Shown: piece by piece, positions 35,048-43,539 of the stretch
Layout: each line of letters begins with the position of its first letter
Position numbering within the stretch: position 1 is the first letter of the stretch
NCBI GenBank assembly: GCA_964419935.1
Contig: CAYQQJ010000003.1
Span: forward strand, 1 to 64,000
DNA from: CAYQQJ01 sp964419935
Lineage (GTDB): Bacteria > Pseudomonadota > Gammaproteobacteria > Pseudomonadales > Cellvibrionaceae
Length of the DNA stretch: 64,000 nucleotides
Direction of reading: 5' to 3'
Program-made: the position numbers and the translations under genes
Notes under the pieces: generated by a model
What the model was told of the DNA's origin: nothing
The model's input: only the letters and a program-made list of their open reading frames with translations
Database searches by the model: none

Positions 35048-35486
35048 CATCCTGTGGCTCACCCCTACGGGGCGCCTTCGGCGTCCAAATTCGTTCCCGA
35101 CGAATTTGTCGGACACCTCACCAATAACTTAACTTTGTACTTCAATTCAAGGACCAGCTCGTAGCGAACCGTACCTCGTGGTCGAAGTGAACTTCGACAT
35201 TGATTCGCCAGTCTCCGCGAAAGGGCGCCAACTTTACACAAACCCATAAATAAACGCAACGATTTATGCGGCCCCGAGCCGGCAAGCCTTGCTCTTCCGA
35301 GGCGCAGGCCGTCGCTGTCCGGCAGGGTGTCCTGCCATTAGCTTCCCCTGCTGGTACTGAAAAGTGCGTTTGGACGGAATATGAACCATAATTTGTCCAT
35401 TGGAACGCCCAGGAGGAAGCCACAGCTCCAGATAGCGCAATCACGTGATCCTCCCGCCCATGAATCACCTTTATCGAGAAACTGAC
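34960..35486. other. Duplicated upstream region of tRNA-Ser
   Basis: No gene is supported in 527 bp. The left 250 bp are the two direct repeats and their spacer. The rest (35211-35486) has no recognised feature. Confidence 0.45.
35109..35210. repeat. 102-bp direct repeat, copy 2
   Basis: This is the second copy of 34946-35047. Its tRNA part stops after 14 bases (GGTGAGGTGTCCGA), so it is a tRNA-Ser 5' remnant that cannot fold. A hairpin AAATTCGT-TCCCG-ACGAATTT (35088-35108) abuts the junction. Confidence 0.85.
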
Positions 35487-36743
35487 ATGCAGGTCTCCAC
35501 GGTTGCACTCGCGGTTATCGCCGAAATCTTCGTGATCCTGATGGTCGCTTGCGGCCTCCTGGCTCTACAGGTTCGCCGCTCCCGTTCTCTGACAAAGCGG
35601 CTGCAGGACCGCATGAAGGAGCTCGTCGCAAACATCCAGGAAGACCGCGCCCGAAAGAAAGCCGCAGCTGTGACCCCAGGCGGCGGTTCATATATCGAAT
35701 TTCTGAACACTCAGCTCAAACTGACGCACCAACGTCACCAGGCCCTGGAGCCCGGTGGAAACATTGCGCTGGATCTGGATAGCGCTACGCCGTTGCCCCG
35801 ACGCATTGCCGCCCTGCGCTACGCGATGTTGGTTGCCGAACGGGATGTTGCCGATGCAGACGTTGCTGATGACATGATCTGGAGCAAACTCGAAAGCCGC
35901 TATCAGCAACTGCTGCAGTACTATGCGCCAGGCGATGCGCAACACAACTCACACGATCCAGCGGAGCTGGAGGTTATCCAGGAAGAACTGCAAAGCTATA
36001 AAAAGCGAGTGGTCAACCTGGAACGTTTCAAGGCCCTCTATTTCGAGCTGGAAAAACGTTGGAAGTCCTGCTCTGCGACCGCTCAGACGCAATACGACGA
36101 GCTGCGTCAAATTGCTTCGCAAATGGATGAGCCGGAGGCTTTGGAAGATGCTCTTATCAAATACCAGGCGTCCTATGCAGAGGTGGGAACCTTGCTGGAG
36201 GAGGATATCGACAGTTTCGCCTCCAATTCCGCCAGTGCCCGTGCAGCTCAACAGGCCACCGGCGAAATTCGTCATCTGCGAAATATCACAGTTGACCAAC
36301 ACCGAATCATTCATGATCTACAGCGCAAATTGGCAGCCGCAACCACGCAGTCTGAGGCGACATCCATCATTGATGAATTGAAAGAAGCACTCGAAAAGCA
36401 ACTGAGATTTGCGCGGGAATCAGAGATATGTGTGCAGTTACTGGAAGACGAACTTGCCAATGTTCACCGCGAGTCTGAACACATGCGCAATCAACTTCAG
36501 GAATTCTCGCAGGCCAAAGCCGAAAGAAAATCTCTCCAGGACACGAATGACGAACAGGAAAAAACAATATTCGTTCTTCGCGGCGAAAATCAGTCGCTAA
36601 CAAGCAAACTGCGCGCACTGCAAGATAAAAGCGGCGCGGCAAGCGGCGGTGATCCTGACCTGAAAAAGGAACTAAGCCAGCTAAAGCGAAAGTACGCGGA
36701 ACTGGAGGAAAGTTATCTCGACCTGAAGGGCACGTCTATTTAA
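35487..36743 (+). CDS. Membrane-anchored coiled-coil protein, unknown
   Basis: The 418-residue product starts at ATG 35487. One N-terminal membrane segment (about residues 3-27, VALAVIAEIFVILMVACGLLAL) is followed by a long, mostly helical cytoplasmic region rich in Glu, Gln, Lys and Arg. Several predicted coiled coils cover about 160-210 and 270-410 (for example IQEELQSYKKRVVNLERFKALYFELEKRW and KKELSQLKRKYAELEESYLDL). I recognise no enzymatic motif. It is followed 276 bp downstream by an adenylate cyclase on the same strand, and a functional link is possible but unproved. Confidence 0.75.
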   Translation: MQVSTVALAVIAEIFVILMVACGLLALQVRRSRSLTKRLQDRMKELVANIQEDRARKKAAAVTPGGGSYIEFLNTQLKLTHQRHQALEPGGNIALDLDSATPLPRRIAALRYAMLVAERDVADADVADDMIWSKLESRYQQLLQYYAPGDAQHNSHDPAELEVIQEELQSYKKRVVNLERFKALYFELEKRWKSCSATAQTQYDELRQIASQMDEPEALEDALIKYQASYAEVGTLLEEDIDSFASNSASARAAQQATGEIRHLRNITVDQHRIIHDLQRKLAAATTQSEATSIIDELKEALEKQLRFARESEICVQLLEDELANVHRESEHMRNQLQEFSQAKAERKSLQDTNDEQEKTIFVLRGENQSLTSKLRALQDKSGAASGGDPDLKKELSQLKRKYAELEESYLDLKGTSI

Positions 36744-37019
36744 TAGCTATGCAAAGACGGGTTGCCACGATCAGGACGAGTTGTTCTGAGCCGTCAGGCG
36801 CAAGTAATGGCAGCGCCCTTAACAATAGCAAACTGAGACATGGACAATACTAACCGAAAATCGTCTAATAGGAACTTTTGAGAGCGGTTGAAGTAGCGCC
36901 ACTGCAGCCAGCGTGCAGCGGTGACAGATCTCTTCCGTACAATGTTCGTACACATTTTCCGCACCATATGTGTGCATTTCTTTACACTAGGAAAGCCCCT
37001 GCAATGAAGAACTTGTTCC

Positions 37020-38405
37020 ATGGGTGAAGCTTCGCGCGGAACCGAAAGCCAACTGAATCAGTTTTCCCTGCACCAGGGCGACATTCGGGCATTGATACTT
37101 TTTGCCGCAGCAGGAACGGTTGCGATGGGCGCGAATTGGCCCGATGTTCAATGGTTGCTTGCGACCCTCATTATTGTTGTGCTTTTGTATACCATCTGTT
37201 CGTACATATGGTTGAAACAGCGCGTACCTGAAATACGGGAGCGCCAGTTCGATATATTCATGACGATCGACGCCGCCATTATCGGAATCGTTCTGAGTTT
37301 CTCGGATTTTAGTCTTCTACCGACAGCGCTGTTTGTGACCATGGTCCAGTTCAACAGCCTCGTCAATGGCGGGCTGCGCAAATGGGGAACGGATAATATT
37401 GCCTTGGTAGGTGGTGTTGCTTTGAGTTTCATTGTGCGCGAACCCCAGTGGGTTTTCTCTGACAAGCTCGAGATCAGCAGCGTCAGCCTGATTGCGATGT
37501 TCGCCTATTTCTGCGCTTATGCCTTGTGGGTACACAGCCGTATGCGCCGCATGGAAAATCTCAATAAAAAACTGACCAATGAGCAGGTTTTATACAAACT
37601 GCGTACCTACAAACTCGCTCGCTACCTCACACCCACTGTATGGAAAGCTGTCAACGAGGGGCGAGAAAAATCCCTGCGTACCGAGCGCAAGCGCGTCACC
37701 GTATTCTTTTCGGATATTCGCGGTTTCAGCACCCTGTCCGAAGAACTGGAAGCCGAAACCCTGACGGAACTGCTCAATTCCTATCTCACCGAAATGGGCA
37801 AAATTGTCATAAAGCATAAGGGCACCATCGACAAGTTCATGGGTGATGCAATCATGGTGATTTTCGGTGATTCCGAAAGCGCCGGTGTCAAGGCAGACTG
37901 TCTGCGCAGCCTCGCGATGGCCATCGATATGCGCCGCAAGATGAAGGAACTGCAACATACCTGGTACAACCAGGGCATCAAAAAGCCTCTGCAAATCCGC
38001 ATGGGAATCAATACGGGATACTGTACCGTTGGCTCTTTTGGTACCAGCCATTATATGGATTACACCGTGCTCGGCACCAACGTCAACCTGGCCAGCCGGT
38101 TGGAGTCTGCAGCCCAACCGGGTGAAATTCTGATCTCTCATGAAACCTGGTCGTTGATCAAGGACGTTGTTATGTGTCAGGACAAAGGAGAGATCAAGGT
38201 CAAGGGGTTCAGCCAGCCAGTCAAGGTGTATCAGGTGGTGGATTTTCGCAAGGATCTCGGCAAACAACAGACTTTCTTTGAGGAAAATGCCGAAGGCTTT
38301 TCTATGCACATGGATCTGGACAAGATCCGCAATTATGACAAGGATCGTGTTCTCGAGAAGTTAAAGCTGGCAATGCGCCAGCTCAATGAGAAAAATATTT
38401 CCTAG
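37020..38405 (+). CDS. Class III adenylate cyclase, membrane-anchored
   Basis: This is a 461-residue protein with an N-terminal membrane domain of about six helices (20-172), a short linker, a class III nucleotide cyclase domain (about 223-405) and a C-terminal tail. Metal-binding aspartates are D232 (FFSDIRGFS) and D276 (DKFMGDAIM). K272 and T349 occupy the purine-specifying positions, and N356 and R360 (NVNLASRLE) are the transition-state residues. Lys/Thr fits class IIIb adenylyl cyclases, so cAMP is the expected product. The membrane part may sense a signal. The start is ATG at 37020. Confidence 0.9.
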   Translation: MGEASRGTESQLNQFSLHQGDIRALILFAAAGTVAMGANWPDVQWLLATLIIVVLLYTICSYIWLKQRVPEIRERQFDIFMTIDAAIIGIVLSFSDFSLLPTALFVTMVQFNSLVNGGLRKWGTDNIALVGGVALSFIVREPQWVFSDKLEISSVSLIAMFAYFCAYALWVHSRMRRMENLNKKLTNEQVLYKLRTYKLARYLTPTVWKAVNEGREKSLRTERKRVTVFFSDIRGFSTLSEELEAETLTELLNSYLTEMGKIVIKHKGTIDKFMGDAIMVIFGDSESAGVKADCLRSLAMAIDMRRKMKELQHTWYNQGIKKPLQIRMGINTGYCTVGSFGTSHYMDYTVLGTNVNLASRLESAAQPGEILISHETWSLIKDVVMCQDKGEIKVKGFSQPVKVYQVVDFRKDLGKQQTFFEENAEGFSMHMDLDKIRNYDKDRVLEKLKLAMRQLNEKNIS

Positions 38406-38455
38406 CAGTAGTATCACTGTTGCGCTTATTGCCGCACCACTTACTACCGTACGAG

Positions 38456-39322
38456 TTATTGTCGCACCAAGCGCCACTGAGGAATCGGCAAGGTGGTATT
38501 GGTGCGGAATGGATTGATATCCAACCCGCCTCTTCGTGTATAACGCGCATATACCGTCAGCTCTTTTGGCTGGCACTGACGTTGTATATCGCAAAACATT
38601 TTCTCGACACAGTTCTCATGAAAGTCCTGGTGCTGCCGGAAAGATACCACGTAACCTAGAAAGCCGGCCGGATCGATTGCAGTGCCGGTATATTGAATCC
38701 AGACAGTTGCCCAATCCGGCTGGCCGGTAACCGGGCAATTGGTTTTCAGCAAATGGCTGTACAGCCCCTCGCTGACGAGGCCACTACCGTCAATGGTCTT
38801 CAGTAACGTCGGGGTCGGCTGGTATGCGACATCGGCAAGATCAAGATCGTCGACACACCGCCCCGGTAGGTGGGTGGTCAGGGCCGCTTCCCGCCCCAGC
38901 GAGTAAAGCTCCACCCCCACATCGGCACCTGCCGCCGCGGAAAGATCAGTGACAAGCGTTTCAGACAATACCCGCCAGGAGTCGAAGTGGCTCTGATTAA
39001 ACGAATTCAGATAGTATTTGAACGATTTCGACTCAATGATATTCGGGCTATCTGCGGGTACCCAGAACTCGGCCATCGCCACCTGAGGCTTGCCTTGCGC
39101 ATCCAACCATGACAGCTCATAAGCCGTCCACAGATCCTGGCCATGAAAAGGCAAATTTGTGGCTACATCAGGGGACTCCGCAAACAGCTGTTTCCTGGCC
39201 TGAGTCCGAGCAATCGGAAATAACAATTCGGGAGAATAAACATCCACATACTCAAGAGTTTTGCCCAACAGCAAAGCATCCTCAGCACCTGGCTCGGTAC
39301 CATCGAATTTTTGATCGGCCAT
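38456..39322 (-). CDS. queF: NADPH-dependent 7-cyano-7-deazaguanine reductase
   Basis: QueF reduces preQ0 to preQ1, the last step before tRNA insertion in queuosine synthesis. This is the long bimodular type: 288 residues, with the ESKSFKYYLNSF NADPH-binding motif at 97-108 and catalytic C196 and D203 in LLKTNCPVTGQPDWA. ATG 39322 with an AGGAGG immediately upstream is clearly the start, although the frame opens to 39385. The ABC permease gene ends 13 bp upstream. Confidence 0.95.
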   Translation of the reverse strand: MADQKFDGTEPGAEDALLLGKTLEYVDVYSPELLFPIARTQARKQLFAESPDVATNLPFHGQDLWTAYELSWLDAQGKPQVAMAEFWVPADSPNIIESKSFKYYLNSFNQSHFDSWRVLSETLVTDLSAAAGADVGVELYSLGREAALTTHLPGRCVDDLDLADVAYQPTPTLLKTIDGSGLVSEGLYSHLLKTNCPVTGQPDWATVWIQYTGTAIDPAGFLGYVVSFRQHQDFHENCVEKMFCDIQRQCQPKELTVYARYTRRGGLDINPFRTNTTLPIPQWRLVRQ

Positions 39323-39335
39323 AACCTCCTCTCCT

Positions 39336-40109
39336 TTACCCGCGCAAGCGACTGCCACTTTCCAGCAAATACAGGCTAACGGCAAACAATAACATCACGA
39401 ATGCCACAATACCGGTGAATGCATAGGTGATATTGACATCTGAAAAACCCAAAATTCCATAGCGGAAGGCATTCACCATATACAGCACCGGATTCAACTT
39501 CGAAACGCCCTGCCAGAATTCCGGGAGCATACTGATGGAGTAGAACACGCCGCCGAGATAAGTTAGCGGTGTGAGCACAAAAGTCGGGATGATAGTGACA
39601 TCATCGAACGAGTTGGCGTAAATGGCGTTGATCAACCCTGCCAGAGAAAAAAGTACCGCCGTCAGAATAACCACCGCCAGAGTGATGCCAATACTGTGGA
39701 TATGGAGGTGGGTAAAAAACAGGGAAAGCACCGTCACTATCACACCAACCGATAAACCGCGCAGTGCGCCGCCGCATACATAGCCAAGCAAAATAATATA
39801 GCTGGGCGTGGGGCTGACCAGAAGCTCCTCGACACTGCGTGTAAACTTGGCGTTGAAAAACGAAGACACAACGTTGCCATACGAGTTGGTGATGATGGCC
39901 ATCATGATCAAGCCCGGCACCACAAAAGTCATGTAATCAAAGCCACCCATTTCACCAATGCGCGAGCCAATCAGACTACCGAAAATGACAAAATACAGTG
40001 CCATGGTGATGGCCGGTGGAATCAGAGTTTGCACCCATATCCGGGTAAATCGCCGCACCTCTTTGCGAACAATGGTTTTGAAGGCGACGAATTGCGCACT
40101 TAAGTTCAT
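39336..40109 (-). CDS. ABC-2 type transporter permease (YadH-like)
   Basis: This 257-residue membrane protein has six predicted helices and the ABC2 signature region (LNPVLYMVNAFRYGILGFSDVN). Family resemblance is to YadH. With the ATPase gene upstream it forms a two-component exporter of unknown substrate. ATG 40109 overlaps the ATPase stop (ATGA), so translation is coupled. queF begins 13 bp downstream, possibly in the same transcript. Confidence 0.9.
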   Translation of the reverse strand: MNLSAQFVAFKTIVRKEVRRFTRIWVQTLIPPAITMALYFVIFGSLIGSRIGEMGGFDYMTFVVPGLIMMAIITNSYGNVVSSFFNAKFTRSVEELLVSPTPSYIILLGYVCGGALRGLSVGVIVTVLSLFFTHLHIHSIGITLAVVILTAVLFSLAGLINAIYANSFDDVTIIPTFVLTPLTYLGGVFYSISMLPEFWQGVSKLNPVLYMVNAFRYGILGFSDVNITYAFTGIVAFVMLLFAVSLYLLESGSRLRG

Positions 40110-41056
40110 GGATTTCCCTCCCCATTGTTCGAGCTATCGCCACCGCTATTGCGCACCAGTGACACAAACAGCTCCTCCAAACGGTTTACCTTGTTGCGCA
40201 TGCTTACCACATCAATGTTCAACCGGGACAAGGCCTCGAACAACGCATTCATTGACTGCCCTTTTTCGATGCCCACTTCGAGAGTGGTTTCGTCTACCAG
40301 CCTCAAATCGTAAGTTGAGACTTGCGGACACACCTTCAATGGCTGCCGTGTATCGAGGACGAACACCTCCCGGTGCAGTGTTTTGAGCAGATCCTTCACG
40401 CTGGTGTTTTCCACAATCTCACCATTATTGATAATGGCGACGTTACGGCAAAGGCTTTCTGCCTCTTCAAGATAATGCGTGGTCAGAATAATGGTGGTGC
40501 CGGCTTCGTTGATTTCACGCAAAAAATCCCACATGGAGCGGCGCAGTTCGATATCAACCCCGGCAGTGGGTTCATCCAGAATCAGCAAACGGGGCTCATG
40601 CACCAGAGCGCGGGCGATCATCAAGCGCCGCTTCATCCCGCCGGAAAGACTCCGCGCCTGCTCACCGCGCTTATCCCACAATCCAAGCTTGCGCAAATAC
40701 TTTTCGGCGCGCTCCAGGGCCACTTTAGCAGGCAACCCATAGTAACCGGCCTGGTTGGTGACTATGTCGCGGACCTTCTCAAACATATTGAAGTTGAATT
40801 CCTGCGGAACAACACCAAGTTGCTGCTTGGCAAGTGAGAAGGATTTATCGATGTCGTGACCAAATACGGAAACCGATCCTGCCGTCTTTTTGACCAGCGA
40901 ACAGATGATGCCAATCGTTGTTGACTTCCCTGCGCCGTTGGGGCCAAGCAGCGCGAAGAAATCTCCCGGCTCGACCTGCAGGTCGAGCCCTTTCAGGGCG
41001 GTAAATTGGTTACCATAGACCTTACGCAAGTCGCGTATTGTCAATGCAGGAGTCAT
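40106..41056 (-). CDS. ABC transporter ATP-binding protein (YadG-like)
   Basis: The 316-residue ATPase partners with the YadH-like permease. Walker A GPNGAGKST lies at 38-46, the signature LSGGMKRRL follows, then Walker B with LLILDEPTAGVD, and an H-loop in TTHYLEEAE. A C-terminal regulatory region of about 80 residues follows. The start is ATG 41056; the frame is open ten codons further. The export substrate cannot be told from sequence. Confidence 0.92.
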   Translation of the reverse strand: MTPALTIRDLRKVYGNQFTALKGLDLQVEPGDFFALLGPNGAGKSTTIGIICSLVKKTAGSVSVFGHDIDKSFSLAKQQLGVVPQEFNFNMFEKVRDIVTNQAGYYGLPAKVALERAEKYLRKLGLWDKRGEQARSLSGGMKRRLMIARALVHEPRLLILDEPTAGVDIELRRSMWDFLREINEAGTTIILTTHYLEEAESLCRNVAIINNGEIVENTSVKDLLKTLHREVFVLDTRQPLKVCPQVSTYDLRLVDETTLEVGIEKGQSMNALFEALSRLNIDVVSMRNKVNRLEELFVSLVRNSGGDSSNNGEGNP

Positions 41057-41172
41057 AATAGAATCACCAATTATTACGGATAACACAGATCATCTCGCAG
41101 TCCGCCAGGAAGCGAGCCTGATCACATTATGTTTAAAACACTGGGCCGCCAGTGGGGCCAAAGAGGAACTCG

Positions 41173-41580
41173 ATGATAAGCGACAGCCACCTTCAATTTC
41201 ACCGTCAGCTCATAAATGATTTGCAACGGTATATTCGTCAACAGCCGCCATTCAACGTGGCCCAGTTGCAAGAAGAGGATACCGAATTTCTGACGCTGAT
41301 GGACAGCCTGAGTGAGCCTGATAACGAAGAGATTCAGCAGTCTGGGCAACAAGTGATCAACACAATCGTCACCCGCTATCCGCATATCACGCCCATGGTA
41401 CCACGAGATCTCTTCTGGTTTTTTGGCGGCGACTGCTTGCATTTTCTCGGGGACGAGGAGATTGAAGTATTTCAGAAGCTGGATGAAGACTATTACGTCT
41501 TACTGTCCCAGGAGTCTGCGACTGACTATGCAAAATTGCGCGCCGGAGTCATCGGCTGGCAGCCCGGACAAATCAACTAG
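41173..41580 (+). CDS. PA2817 family protein, unknown function
   Basis: The 135-residue product resembles the Pseudomonas PA2817 family: VTRYPHITPMVPRDLFWFFGGDCLHFLGDEEIEVFQKLDE. Function is unknown. ATG 41173 is preceded by AGAGGAACTCG and is preferred to the codon at 41152. The bifunctional terminator at 41701-41730 could end its transcript. Confidence 0.8.
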   Translation: MISDSHLQFHRQLINDLQRYIRQQPPFNVAQLQEEDTEFLTLMDSLSEPDNEEIQQSGQQVINTIVTRYPHITPMVPRDLFWFFGGDCLHFLGDEEIEVFQKLDEDYYVLLSQESATDYAKLRAGVIGWQPGQIN

Positions 41581-41700
41581 AATCCGCATACCGCGCAACT
41601 CAGACACCAAAGAGCGGCACCATTAATTGAGGGCCACAATCATGCTTGTCTGGAAGCAGAATGTCCGACCCATCAATTTGTAGACCTGAAAGATAGACAT

Positions 41701-41730
41701 AAAAAAAGGCCAGCTTGACGCTGGCCTTTT
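41701..41730 (-). terminator. Rho-independent terminator after tRNA-Gly
   Basis: GGCCAGC (41707-41713) and GCTGGCC (41719-41725) with a 5-base loop, flanked by A6 and T5. It lies nine bases past the CCA end of tRNA-Gly. It is also readable on the plus strand for the PA2817-like gene. Confidence 0.85.
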
Positions 41731-41738
41731 TGAAATAT

Positions 41739-41814
41739 CTGGAGCGGGAAACGAGATTCGAACTCGCGACCCCAACCTTGGCAAGGTTGTGCTCTACCAC
41801 TGAGCTATTCCCGC
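41739..41814 (-). tRNA. tRNA-Gly (GCC anticodon)
   Basis: The 76-nt gene has encoded CCA. The acceptor stem GCGGGAA/TTCCCGC pairs fully and the anticodon loop TTGCCAA gives GCC. The T-arm GTTCGAATC is normal. Only three bases separate it from tRNA-Glu, so the two are processed from one transcript. Confidence 0.96.
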
Positions 41815-41817
41815 AGA

Positions 41818-41893
41818 TGGCGTCCCCAAGGGGATTCGAACCCCTGTTACCGCCGTGAAAGGGCGGTGTCCTAGGCCTCTAGACGATGGGGAC
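41818..41893 (-). tRNA. tRNA-Glu (TTC anticodon)
   Basis: The 76-nt gene has encoded CCA. The acceptor stem GTCCCCA/TGGGGAC pairs fully and the anticodon loop CTTTCAC gives TTC, glutamate. It is first of the tRNA-Glu-tRNA-Gly pair and is driven by the promoter at 41931-41959. Confidence 0.96.
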
Positions 41894-41930
41894 CCAGACT
41901 CTGACTCAGTTGCCGTCAGAAGTGGGGCGC

Positions 41931-41959
41931 ATTCTATTGAGCAGCCCGGGTGCTGTCAA
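41931..41959 (-). promoter_or_regulatory. Sigma-70 promoter of tRNA-Glu-Gly operon
   Basis: On the minus strand TTGACA (41959-41954), a 17-bp spacer and TAGAAT (41936-41931) form a near-consensus promoter. Transcription would start about 30 bases before tRNA-Glu. Confidence 0.85.
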
Positions 41960-42192
41960 CAGTTTTTGTTAAAGTTGTGTGATTATCCGCCCCGCCGATG
42001 CAGTTGACCGTGCGAATGGCCAGCAAGACTCGGGGGATCCGGCGGCGATCCAACGCAGCTTTACTGGCTGATCGCCTATCTATAGGCTAAGCTTTCGGCA
42101 AGAAATATACCGTTTCACTTCCCTTGCTTGAAGGTTGCATGGATTTGCACCCGGAACCCGGCCGCACCGGCTTGCATAAACAACCAGATTCT

Positions 42193-42966
42193 ATGAATTC
42201 AATCACTATCATCGTCATCATTGTCGTACTGCTCGCCTGCCTGGTGTGTTATGCATTCATATCTCAGACGATTGAGCAAAAACGCCAGCACCGCCAGCGC
42301 CTCCTGACCGCTTTGCAGCTGCGCGCCAATACCTTCAAATATATGCTCAACAACTTTCCTGCGGGTTTTCTGTCTCGTGATCTGATGCTGCTGGTGCAGC
42401 GCACGCTGCTCGATATCTGCGAGCAGTTGGTGCGCCTGGACAGCAAGAACCCGACACATAAGCAGGATCTTCAGATGATTTCGGAAAGGATGAACGAAAC
42501 ACGCCAACAGGGAGCTCCTGGCACCACTCCCACTTTGGAAAGCCCCCAGCAAATCCAGGAAACCAAGGCGTGCCTTGAGGAACTGTACAAGGTGATTCAC
42601 CAACAGGAAGCGCGAAAGCTGCTGAACAGCCATGAAGCGGAGGTTTATCGGGCACAAATCCGCCAGTTGACACTGGGCATTTCCATTGATTCGTATATTT
42701 TGCAGGGGCATCTCGCCCGCCAGCGGGGCAAGTTGCGACTGACGCAGCACTATTTCGAGCTGGCTCAGAAGCTGTTACTACGGGAAGACCTGCACGGCGC
42801 TTTTGATCAAAAAAAGGCGCGACTGCAGGTCTGGCTTGAGGATTTGAAGAAATTGGGAACGGGCACCGTCACGCTCAGCAGTACCGATCAGGCGGAGATC
42901 GACAAAGCCTGGGAAAACTTCAACGTGGATGACGAGAGCTGGAAAAAGAAAAACCTGTACGACTGA
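42193..42966 (+). CDS. Membrane-anchored helical protein, unknown
   Basis: The 257-residue product starts at ATG 42193 (MNSITIIVIIVVLLACLVCYAF) with one N-terminal membrane helix, then a mostly helical cytoplasmic part (QTIEQKRQHRQRLLTALQLRA onward). It ends in a short acidic tail. I recognise no domain. Pseudomonas has a similar-looking unknown protein beside PA2817, which suggests a conserved neighbourhood (from memory). A possible in-frame start at 42124 is less likely. Confidence 0.7.
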   Translation: MNSITIIVIIVVLLACLVCYAFISQTIEQKRQHRQRLLTALQLRANTFKYMLNNFPAGFLSRDLMLLVQRTLLDICEQLVRLDSKNPTHKQDLQMISERMNETRQQGAPGTTPTLESPQQIQETKACLEELYKVIHQQEARKLLNSHEAEVYRAQIRQLTLGISIDSYILQGHLARQRGKLRLTQHYFELAQKLLLREDLHGAFDQKKARLQVWLEDLKKLGTGTVTLSSTDQAEIDKAWENFNVDDESWKKKNLYD

Positions 42967-42993
42967 GTCGCAGCAGGCTTTGCTGCACCCCGT

Positions 42994-43389
42994 TTACTTG
43001 TGCTGAAACTCCAGCGACGCTGAGTTAACGCAGAAACGCGTGCCGGTCGGGTCCGGTCCATCCGGGAAGACGTGGCCAAGGTGACAGCCACAGCGCTCAC
43101 ACAGAACCTCCGTGCGCACCATCGCCAAGGAAGCGTCTTCTACCTCGTCAACGGCGCCAGGGTCAATGGGTTCGTAAAAGCTGGGCCAGCCTGAGCCGGA
43201 GTCATATTTTGTCGCAGAGTCAAACAACGGCTGACCACAACATTTGCACAAATAGTAACCGGGTTCCTTGTTGTCGAGATATTCTCCGGTAAATGGCCGC
43301 TCTGTCCCCTTTTCCCGACAAATGCGAAATTCGTCAGCCGTGAGCTTGTCCCGCCAAAATTCGTCGTTTTTTAACTGTTGATCTGACAT
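42994..43389 (-). CDS. msrB: Peptide methionine (R)-S-oxide reductase
   Basis: MsrB reduces methionine-R-sulfoxide in oxidised proteins. The 131-residue product has zinc cysteines in CKCC (C48, C51) and in CERCGCHLGHVF, the substrate-binding GSGWPSF segment and catalytic C120 in RFCVNSASL. The start is ATG at 43389. Its convergent neighbour is the unknown 42193-42966 gene, and it is divergent from alaA. Confidence 0.96.
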   Translation of the reverse strand: MSDQQLKNDEFWRDKLTADEFRICREKGTERPFTGEYLDNKEPGYYLCKCCGQPLFDSATKYDSGSGWPSFYEPIDPGAVDEVEDASLAMVRTEVLCERCGCHLGHVFPDGPDPTGTRFCVNSASLEFQHK

Positions 43390-43539
43390 ACTTATCTCCT
43401 GTGGATCAGGTTCTGCCTGCGATTATCGCTAATCGTCGGCTAAACCGTGGCCACCCATCGTATCACCTCCGAATAAGCATCTGATCGACGCCCTTTCCGG
43501 AGGTTCCTGTGTACTGATTAGAAAGGCTGGCGAAGTAAA

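Noticed and set aside
35142..35468. Open frame upstream of the coiled-coil gene
   Set aside because: It runs through the tRNA-edge duplication, so its sequence is repeat-derived and not gene-like.
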